IMG/VR virus record: IMGVR_UViG_3300008107_000514
Location: 1 to 25,449 of that record
Origin: a virus
DNA: 25,449 nt
Reading direction: 5' to 3' (one strand)
This document shows, one piece after another, positions 22,041 to 25,449 of this stretch (position 1 is the stretch's first letter; each line of letters starts with the position of its first letter). A program made the translations under genes and the position numbers. The notes under the pieces are model-generated. The model had not been told where the DNA came from and ran no database searches. It saw only the letters and a list, made by a program, of their open reading frames with translations.

Positions 22041-22089
22041 AAAAAAGAAGCCCGGCGAGGTAGAGCTCTCGACCGGGCTCGGGCTTCTT
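22041..22089 (-). terminator. Rho-independent terminator, minus strand
   Basis: A perfect 10-bp stem (AAGAAGCCCG at 22045-22054 with CGGGCTTCTT at 22080-22089), with further pairing possible inside the 25-base loop. In the minus-strand transcript the stem is followed by a run of U (the A-run at 22041-22046). It would end transcription from the endolysin gene before the replication operon begins. Confidence 0.75.
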
Positions 22090-22193
22090 GCCCCAAACTT
22101 GGTTGAGCGGGCTCTACTCCGCTGCTGACAAAACTGACTCTACCATACAGACGCTTGACTACAAGCTTTAGATGTGGGATTTTACCTTTAAGA

Positions 22194-22379
22194 ATGGAAA
22201 CACTTGAAAGTCAGCTAGATATGTTCGAAGAAAGTTCTAAGAAGGTGAAGGTTTTAAGCGGAGTTCCCGCCAAGAAAGTAGCCATCACTCTAGCGTCGCA
22301 GGTCACGCTTCCCTCTGTCAGCCAGCCATTTACGGCTATTAGGGTTAGCCCAACCGAGACTTGGATCATCAACCATTGA
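22194..22379 (+). CDS. Small protein with beta-clamp-binding-like motif
   Basis: A 61-residue protein, METLESQLDMFEESSKKVKV at its start. Q7-L-D-M-F11 fits the bacterial sliding-clamp-binding consensus (Q-L-[SD]-[LM]-F, as in DNA polymerases and MutS). The rest (GVPAKKVAITLASQV, then FTAIRVSPTETWIINH) is a small basic then hydrophobic region with no known domain. The ATG follows TTTTACCTTTAAGA, one of the repeated CCTTTAAGG-type sites. It is the only plus-strand gene in this part and overlaps the end of the endolysin gene by 90 bases, tail to tail. If real it could bind or block the host clamp. Function inferred from the motif only. Confidence 0.5.
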   Translation: METLESQLDMFEESSKKVKVLSGVPAKKVAITLASQVTLPSVSQPFTAIRVSPTETWIINH

Positions 22380-22712
22380 TTTCACCTTTAAGGAGTAGCG
22401 CGTGGATTGGCCCTTTAAGGCATACTGGGAATTGGGCCCGTGCCTCCAGATGTTCGCTCTGGTTTGCGGCGTGTCGGGCAGCCGGTGCCGCGCCACCCAC
22501 CTATCCGTGTAAAGGCAGAACAGACGGAAGGAGCCATCAAGGGTGGATCGGTCCTTTAAGGAAGCCTTGTGGCCCCAAGCCTGCACGTCCTTGACCACGG
22601 CGGGCTGGATTTGGGCTGGGCCTACGGCGGAGCCGTTCCGGGCGTTTAGGTCGCCGGCACTCTCCATCTGGACGATGGCAAGGAACAGGATCAGGAGCTG
22701 GGACTCGGGCAT
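22290..22712 (-). CDS. Lysozyme-like endolysin (SLT / lytic transglycosylase type)
   Basis: A 140-residue protein. Residues 6-20 (LLILFLAIVQMESAG) carry the catalytic Glu17 in an A-I-x-x-[VM]-E-S-x-G motif; NARNGSAVGPAQIQPAVVKD matches the following N-x-x-x-G-x-x-G-x-x-Q-I-x-P segment of lysozyme-like transglycosylases, and ANIWRHGPNSQYAL the W-[NRH]-x-G-P segment. It would cut the glycan of peptidoglycan at lysis. There is no separate signal peptide, so it may need a holin, although the N-terminal helix is fairly hydrophobic. It lies on the opposite strand from the lipoprotein and holin-like genes near 2 kb. The ATG follows TCTACTAAA. Confidence 0.75.
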   Translation of the reverse strand: MPESQLLILFLAIVQMESAGDLNARNGSAVGPAQIQPAVVKDVQAWGHKASLKDRSTLDGSFRLFCLYTDRWVARHRLPDTPQTRANIWRHGPNSQYALKGQSTRYSLKVKSMVDDPSLGWANPNSRKWLADRGKRDLRR

Positions 22713-22776
22713 TTTAGTAGATTTACTCGATTTAGTGGCCGGGGTTCACCCTTTAAGGGGGATTTGTCCTTTAAGG

Positions 22777-23073
22777 AGCTTTCCCCTAATAGGCGCGCGC
22801 CCGGCAAGCCTCTTCCCAGCGCACGGGTACGTACAGGATACTACGTAGGACTACGTAGGGGAAGAACCCCGGTAACAAGTGTGGATAGGAAAAAGACCCT
22901 AGAAAGCTATTGGGGAAAATTCCCCAATTCCAGAAATCGCAGGAAAGGGCATTTCCTTGCGTTTCTAGGGGTTTTGATGCGCTAGGGCTACCGTGACACT
23001 CCCCGCGTTCCCCGAGCCCCGCAAAACGCAACGAAACGCGCAAGGGAAAGCGCGGATCCGCGCAAATAGGCGC
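22777..23073. promoter_or_regulatory. Palindrome-rich control region A
   Basis: Non-coding DNA between the endolysin promoter side and the terminator of the small-gene module. It holds three TACGTA cores (GTACGTAC at 22827-22834, CTACGTAG at 22841-22848 and 22851-22858), a near-perfect palindrome ATTGGGGAAAATTCCCCAAT (22909-22928, 9-bp arms), CGAGCCCCGCAAA at 23013-23025, AAACGCAA at 23024-23031, and the 14-bp palindrome GCGCGGATCCGCGC at 23050-23063. TACGTA, GGGGAA/TTCCCC, CGAGCCCCGCAAA and AAACGCAA recur near 25.1-25.3 kb. Short open frames on both strands here look accidental. Confidence 0.5.
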
Positions 23074-23102
23074 AAAAAAGCCTCCCCGGCGAAGGGAGGC
23101 TT
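23074..23102 (-). terminator. Rho-independent terminator of the small-gene module
   Basis: Perfect 9-bp stem (AAGCCTCCC at 23078-23086 with GGGAGGCTT at 23094-23102), 7-base loop, and a U-run in the minus-strand transcript from the A-run at 23074-23079. It lies 20 bases after the stop of the last small gene (23122), where an end of transcript is expected. Confidence 0.85.
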
Positions 23103-23121
23103 GGATTGGGCTTGGCTTGGG

Positions 23122-23214
23122 TTAACCTAACAGGGCGAGCCCGGCCCCATACAACAAGAAGCCCGCGCAAACGACAAGCCAAAGGGCCGTTGTCACGAAA
23201 TCGGCCTTTTTCAT
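23122..23214 (-). CDS. Tiny single-helix membrane protein
   Basis: A 30-residue protein, MKKADFVTTALWLVVCAGFL then LYGAGLALLG. One membrane helix spans most of it, with the two lysines at the cytoplasmic end. The ATG overlaps the upstream stop (ATGA), so it is probably translated by re-initiation. It is the last gene before the terminator. A regulatory or host-membrane target is possible; nothing more can be read. Confidence 0.6.
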   Translation of the reverse strand: MKKADFVTTALWLVVCAGFLLYGAGLALLG

Positions 23215-23480
23215 GCGTAAGCGGCTTCAATGGGTTTCCCGGTATGCGCGCAAGTAAGGCTTGGGTCTTCCCAATTAATGTCCGCGCCTATCACTCGCCA
23301 GCCACTGTTGTCCCAAGGATCGCGCAAGGCACTAGTAATGAGCGCAGCGTTTTTTCGCGCAGCGTCAAAGCCAAGGGCCCCGCCGTCCGAACATACAAAG
23401 TAAAGCGGATATCCGCCCGGCCAAGCATAGGGCCCTTGCTTCAAGGCGCGTCCGAAATCTGAAGGTGTGTTTATTTGCAT
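23211..23480 (-). CDS. Conserved small phage protein (YPLYFVCSDGG / DINWED type)
   Basis: An 89-residue protein from ATG 23480, one base after the upstream stop. Segments YPLYFVCSDGGALGFDAARK, SGWRVIGADINWEDPSLTC and HTGKPIEAAYA match a small protein I recall from phages and conjugative elements, with a C-x-x-x-G motif near the end (T-C-A-H-T-G-x-x-I-E-[SA]-A-Y). Two Cys and a His might bind zinc. Function unknown. Its presence in a cluster of very small genes suits an early host-takeover or anti-defence role, which is inference. Confidence 0.7.
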   Translation of the reverse strand: MQINTPSDFGRALKQGPYAWPGGYPLYFVCSDGGALGFDAARKNAALITSALRDPWDNSGWRVIGADINWEDPSLTCAHTGKPIEAAYA

Positions 23481-23481
23481 G

Positions 23482-23631
23482 TTAGCGCAGGGACTTGAGG
23501 TAAACGCGAAATTCGGCGATAGCGTCGCGCTTTGTGTACCCGTAATAAGCGCGGCAAACCAAGCGATGGCCAAGCATCCCCGATAAATGCCAAGCGCCGG
23601 ACGGAAATAATTTGTAAGAGTTTATTTTCAT
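23482..23631 (-). CDS. Small conserved phage protein (YTKRDAI motif)
   Basis: A 49-residue protein, MKINSYKLFPSGAWHLSGML then GHRLVCRAYYGYTKRDAIAE. The W-x-L-S-G-M-x-G-x-x-L-V-x-R-x-Y-x-G-Y-[ST]-K-R-[DE]-A-I pattern is typical of short phage proteins of unknown role. Its ATG overlaps the upstream stop (ATGA), and its stop is one base before the next ATG. Basic overall, with a likely beta-hairpin and helix. Confidence 0.7.
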   Translation of the reverse strand: MKINSYKLFPSGAWHLSGMLGHRLVCRAYYGYTKRDAIAEFRVYLKSLR

Positions 23632-23894
23632 AAGTGTTTATTTGATAAGGACAACGGAGGAACGGCGAACAAGTCGCCTTCCTCGCTTTGGTGCAGCGAG
23701 TAGCAAATCCCCGCAACCGTCACCTCACCAAAGCGAAGGGCGTCCTCCCACGCCTCCCAATAGTATTCGTGATCCGGCCCGGCGCGAAGGATTGCCAAGT
23801 CCTCGGCAACGATACCGGAGACACCTTCAAGCTGCGCGAACTTTTGGGGAACGTAAATACCCCGCAAGCCGTCCAAAAGAATAAAGGGTTTCAT
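23628..23894 (-). CDS. Small hypothetical protein
   Basis: An 88-residue protein from ATG 23894 (ACAGATG, four bases after the upstream stop). Segments: MKPFILLDGLRGIYVPQKFA, AEDLAILRAGPDHEYYWEAW and EVTVAGICYSLHQSEEGDLF. The Y-Y-W-E-A-W-E and DLFAVPP segments recall a common phage and plasmid accessory protein family of unknown function. Acidic. The frame continues upstream to 24182 but that stretch is covered by the neighbouring gene. Confidence 0.6.
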   Translation of the reverse strand: MKPFILLDGLRGIYVPQKFAQLEGVSGIVAEDLAILRAGPDHEYYWEAWEDALRFGEVTVAGICYSLHQSEEGDLFAVPPLSLSNKHL

Positions 23895-23898
23895 CTGT

Positions 23899-24182
23899 TC
23901 AGAAGTTAAGGACAAGGACACTCTCACCAGACTCCACAACTTGCGTGTGATCGCGGAGCCAAAAGAGGGCTTTGTCCGGGTCTTCCTCGGCGTGCCCAAA
24001 GGCAGCGCAAGCCTCGGTCGCGTTTTCGTACTCCGTCCACTCACAGCAAAGGCCGATTGCGTCGAATTCGAGTTCCTCATCCAAGCTGCGCTCAAATTCT
24101 TCGAGATGATCGTACAGGGCGTGGGGCGGATCTTGTTAAAGCGATCGGCAAAATCCGATCCAGAGCGTATGGTGTCTTTCAT
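23899..24182 (-). pseudogene. Small conserved protein gene with an apparent frameshift
   Basis: The ATG at 24182 (leader AACACTAAACACAAAAGATA) opens MKDTIRSGSDFADRFNKIRP, then leaves the frame that encodes the conserved body. The body, in the -1 frame, reads PHALYDHLEEFERSLDEELE, FDAIGLCCEWTEYENATEAC and HTQVVESGESVLVLNF. It matches a widespread small family (A-L-x-x-[YF]-L-E-x-x-E...E-[LI]-[EQ]-[FL]-D-x-I-[AG]-[IL]-C-C-E-[WFY]-[TS]-E-Y). The frames would join as KIRPHALYDHLEEFE if a C were read twice in CCCC (the G-run at 24123-24126 on the plus strand), giving ~94 residues. This may be a base-call error, a mutation or programmed slippage. Confidence 0.6.
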
Positions 24183-24215
24183 TATCTTTTGTGTTTAGTG
24201 TTAACTGACAAAGGG

Positions 24216-24311
24216 TTAAAAGGCGTACGCAAGGCCTAATCCGAGTCCCGCAATCAAAAGGACATAGAGCAGCACGTCGGCAAGGGTGAGGTGTTCGGTA
24301 TCGTGTTTCAT
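24216..24311 (-). CDS. Tiny single-helix membrane protein
   Basis: A 31-residue protein, MKHDTEHLTLADVLLYVLLI then AGLGLGLAYAF. A short polar N-terminus precedes one membrane helix (residues ~12-30). The ATG overlaps the upstream stop (ATGA). It resembles the tiny membrane proteins at 23122 and 21456 in layout but not in sequence. Confidence 0.6.
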   Translation of the reverse strand: MKHDTEHLTLADVLLYVLLIAGLGLGLAYAF

Positions 24312-24508
24312 TCGGTCGCCTCCGGCGTAACGGTTGCTAACTCGGTGATGTCGAATAAGCCATAGTCGGTTGCCGTTCGATGCACTAGGGCAAATGTCCC
24401 GTCTTCGGCATCAATAATCCAAAGGCCGTTAACCAAAGGCCAAGCTTCGACTGACCAATCGGCATTCAAGCCCTTGTGAGGACCGAGGCGTGCGCGTAGC
24501 GTGCTCAT
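24308..24508 (-). CDS. Small hypothetical protein
   Basis: A 66-residue protein from ATG 24508, preceded by CCAACACAAATAAAAACT; an earlier start at 24535 would lie inside the leader hairpin. Segments: MSTLRARLGPHKGLNADWSV, WPLVNGLWIIDAEDGTFALV and YGLFDITELATVTPEATE. It looks like a small beta-barrel or sheet (strands WIIDAED, FALVHR, YGLFDI). No family recognised. Confidence 0.6.
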   Translation of the reverse strand: MSTLRARLGPHKGLNADWSVEAWPLVNGLWIIDAEDGTFALVHRTATDYGLFDITELATVTPEATE

Positions 24509-24527
24509 AGTTTTTATTTGTGTTGGT

Positions 24528-24578
24528 GGAGCCATAAGGGCTCCCCAAGGCCCTCGCCCGGAGGCAAGGGCTATGGGG
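24528..24578 (-). promoter_or_regulatory. Twin-hairpin leader, copy 1
   Basis: Between the 56- and 66-residue genes. A long stem pairs CCCCAAGGCCCTCGCC (24543-24558) with GGCAAGGGCTATGGGG (24563-24578) around a 4-base loop, with a few mismatches. A second stem, GGAGCC/GGCTCC (24528-24544), overlaps its base, so the two may exclude each other. No U-run follows on the minus strand. It shares AAGGGCTCCCC, CCCTCGC and GCAAGGG with the element at 24773-24819. Confidence 0.55.
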
Positions 24579-24583
24579 AAGCC

Positions 24584-24754
24584 TCACGGGACTTTTTCAA
24601 AGAAGCGGACCGTCACCGCTTGCCAGTAATCGTGAACCACTGGCAGTCCCTTGCGCGTTCCTTGAACTGTATATACCACCTGCTTTGAAAGCGGACTTTG
24701 ATAATCCGTGACGCGAATCCTATCCCCGATCTTAACTTTGTGTTTTGTGTTCAT
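24584..24754 (-). CDS. Small hypothetical protein, SH3-like
   Basis: A 56-residue protein from ATG 24754 (leader AACCAAAGCATAGA), reading MNTKHKVKIGDRIRVTDYQS, QVVYTVQGTRKGLPVVHDYW and VTVRFFEKVP. The pattern V-x-x-G-D-x-[IV]-x-V-x-D ... V-Y-T-V-x-G suggests a small SH3-like or KOW-like beta barrel. The 5' end is A-rich (ATGAACACAAAACACAAAG). The stop is followed closely by hairpin leader copy 1. Confidence 0.6.
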   Translation of the reverse strand: MNTKHKVKIGDRIRVTDYQSPLSKQVVYTVQGTRKGLPVVHDYWQAVTVRFFEKVP

Positions 24755-24772
24755 TCTATGCTTTGGTTTCGA

Positions 24773-24819
24773 AGCCCCAAGGGCTCCCCTATCCCCTCGC
24801 TTGCGCAAGGGGAACGGGG
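24773..24819 (-). promoter_or_regulatory. Twin-hairpin leader, copy 2
   Basis: Between the 90- and 56-residue genes. A long stem pairs CCCCTATCCCCTCGC (24786-24800) with GCAAGGGGAACGGGG (24805-24819) around TTGC, and a small stem AGCCC/GGGCT (24773-24785) abuts it. Same order of parts as copy 1, in the same place relative to its downstream gene. No U-run, so a simple terminator is unlikely. Confidence 0.55.
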
Positions 24820-24824
24820 AACGC

Positions 24825-25097
24825 TTAATTAGCGGCGTCCTCCAGAGTCAGGAAGCGGTAGGTGATCCCGGCCCGCGCAAGCTGCTCCTCAAGGCGACGG
24901 CTCGCGTTGTACATAGGAACCGCAATCCCCGGAGCGTTCAAGGAGCACGATTCAAGGCGCTTGTTCGCCGCACTCCAGCGCGAGGGATGCACGGTGCCGT
25001 CTTTCGACAGGATCCGCCAGACCCCGCCAACATTGAAGTCCCCGCCATTGAAAGAAACGGCGACATAGCGGTCGCCAGTCATAATTTGATTATTCAT
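24825..25097 (-). CDS. Small hypothetical protein, first of the right-end module
   Basis: A 90-residue protein from ATG 25097 (leader TAAATAATATAAATCATACT, very AT-rich). Segments: MNNQIMTGDRYVAVSFNGGD, FNVGGVWRILSKDGTVHPSR and RRLEEQLARAGITYRFLTLE. Beta-rich N-terminal half, charged helix in the second half. A second ATG four codons later gives MTGDRYVAV. The frame extends upstream to 25172, but that part shows no coding character. No family recognised. Confidence 0.55.
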   Translation of the reverse strand: MNNQIMTGDRYVAVSFNGGDFNVGGVWRILSKDGTVHPSRWSAANKRLESCSLNAPGIAVPMYNASRRLEEQLARAGITYRFLTLEDAAN

Positions 25098-25345
25098 AGT
25101 ATGATTTATATTATTTAGATTACCCCTCCAGAGTAGCATCCCGGATCCCGGAAACGCAATACGTAGTAACACCTATTTGCTAGCCTCTGAAGTGGGGAAA
25201 TTTCCCCAAAACGCAATAGACGCGAAATCTCGGGGCAGTCCATGCCTAGGTACGGGTCGCGAGGCGAGCCCCGCAAACGCGAAGGAAACCACCTAGGAAA
25301 CGAAATCCCGGCAACCCCAATCCCTAGTGTTCAAGCGTACACTCC
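25098..25345. promoter_or_regulatory. Palindrome-rich control region B
   Basis: Non-coding; it should hold the promoter for the small-gene module. Contents: an AT-rich stretch (25098-25122), AAACGCAA at 25152-25159 and 25209-25216, TACGTA at 25161-25166, the perfect 16-bp palindrome TGGGGAAATTTCCCCA at 25193-25208, and CGAGCCCCGCAAA at 25265-25277. The same parts occur in control region A. No clear -35/-10 pair is visible. Confidence 0.5.
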
Positions 25346-25353
25346 CCAAGGGT

Positions 25354-25437
25354 GACAGAAAGGACAGGAAGACAGGGAAGGACAGAGTGGCGGCCAGAGT
25401 CACGGCCAGAGTGAGACAGGGAGACAGGGAGAGACAG
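25354..25437. repeat. Short GACAG direct repeats
   Basis: GACAG occurs at 25354, 25363, 25371, 25381, 25415, 25423 and 25433, spaced 8-10 bases within two groups. Between the groups lies GGCCAGAGT twice (25392-25400, 25404-25412). The stretch is purine-rich on the plus strand and continues to the end of the window. Possible iterons, packaging or terminal-repeat DNA. Confidence 0.6.
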
Positions 25438-25449
25438 GCTTGGCGCAAT

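Larger units (their letters stand above)
21558..22193 (+). promoter_or_regulatory. Regulatory gap between operons
   Basis: About 635 bases with no convincing gene. It should hold the promoter for the leftward replication operon and the 5' side of the 61-residue gene at 22194. Visible features: a 6-bp-stem hairpin at 21577-21593; the 22-bp repeat copies at 21688 and 21799; a perfect 7-bp-stem hairpin CATAGGG-AGTCG-CCCTATG (21718-21736); and a minus-strand terminator at 22041-22089. No unambiguous -35/-10 pair was found on the minus strand; a TTGACT at 22155 on the plus strand has no good -10 at normal spacing. Confidence 0.5.
22184..22776. repeat. Six CCTTTAAGG-family sites
   Basis: Five exact CCTTTAAGG copies at 22385-22393, 22412-22420, 22553-22561, 22750-22758 and 22768-22776, plus CCTTTAAGA at 22185-22193. 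Upstream bases are also similar: the consensus is GGATTTnnCCTTTAAGGA on the plus strand (compare GGATTTTA, GATTTCA, GGATTGGC, GGATCGGT, GGGTTCAC, GGATTTGT). Three copies are inside the endolysin coding region, two lie upstream of it, and one abuts the start of the gene at 22194. A set of promoters or protein-binding sites is likely. Confidence 0.65.

Noticed and set aside
22045-22130. Possible tRNA gene
   Set aside because: GC-rich stems look tRNA-like, but no 7-bp acceptor stem, T-loop (GTTCRA) and anticodon arm could be fitted together on either strand; the stem with U-run is a terminator.
22155-22183. Sigma70-like promoter with TTGACT
   Set aside because: No acceptable -10 at 16-18 bases (GATTTT or ATTTTA at best), so it was not listed as a promoter.
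22764-23043. Short open frames on both strands (73 and 85 residues)
   Set aside because: Both cross the palindromes of control region A, have TTG starts without leader, and encode sequence with no coding character.
24057-24239. 60-residue plus-strand frame
   Set aside because: Antisense to the frameshifted conserved gene; no motif or leader.
25354-25437. CRISPR array
   Set aside because: The units are only ~5-9 bases with 8-10-base spacing; there are no repeat and spacer units of CRISPR size and no cas genes.

Overview
The window is a piece of a tailed-phage genome (class Caudoviricetes). It opens inside a tail gene and stops in non-coding DNA. The virion genes (a propeller-like tail protein, a glycine-rich adhesin and three large Gln/Ala-rich internal proteins in series) suggest a short-tailed, podovirus-like phage, but the terminase, portal and capsid genes lie outside. 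The DNA is moderately GC-rich. The host cannot be named. One clue is that most starts lack a Shine-Dalgarno sequence: they either overlap the previous stop (ATGA, GTGA, TGATG) or follow an A-rich leader of the ACACAAA type. Such leaders are best known from Bacteroidota and some other non-SD lineages.

Layout. (1) 1-12612, plus strand, late block: tail fibre genes, a small lysis-like group (nested lipoprotein, one-helix holin-like protein), three small basic proteins, a glycine-rich tail protein, a large tail protein, a fibre-like protein and three consecutive internal virion proteins. (2) 12587-21557, minus strand, one tightly overlapping replication and recombination operon. In transcription order it encodes a tiny membrane protein, an RpoA-CTD-like fusion, a DUF6378-like protein, two hypotheticals, ThyX interrupted by an HNH intein, small proteins, a DnaB-type helicase, an ERF annealing protein, a 73-residue protein, a PD-(D/E)XK nuclease, HNH nucleases, a SWIM-like zinc protein and a calcineurin-like phosphoesterase. 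(3) 21558-22193, a regulatory gap with a 22-bp direct repeat and a minus-strand terminator. (4) 22194-22776, a 61-residue protein with a clamp-binding-like motif (plus) facing a lysozyme-like endolysin (minus), covered by repeated CCTTTAAGG sites. (5) 22777-23073, a palindrome-rich control region. (6) 23122-25097, minus strand, nine very small genes, probably an early module, with twin hairpin leaders. (7) 25098-25449, a second palindrome-rich region ending in short GACAG repeats.

The replication block looks like a phage that loads its own helicase, makes thymidylate by ThyX and recombines with an annealase and nuclease pair. No DNA polymerase, primase, integrase, repressor, tRNA gene or CRISPR array was seen. 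The most unusual items are the intein inside the ThyX signature, the RpoA-CTD-like fusion, the CCTTTAAGG site family, the clamp-motif peptide, and the right-end module with its duplicated leaders. Many small genes were found by translating gaps by hand, and no database search was possible.
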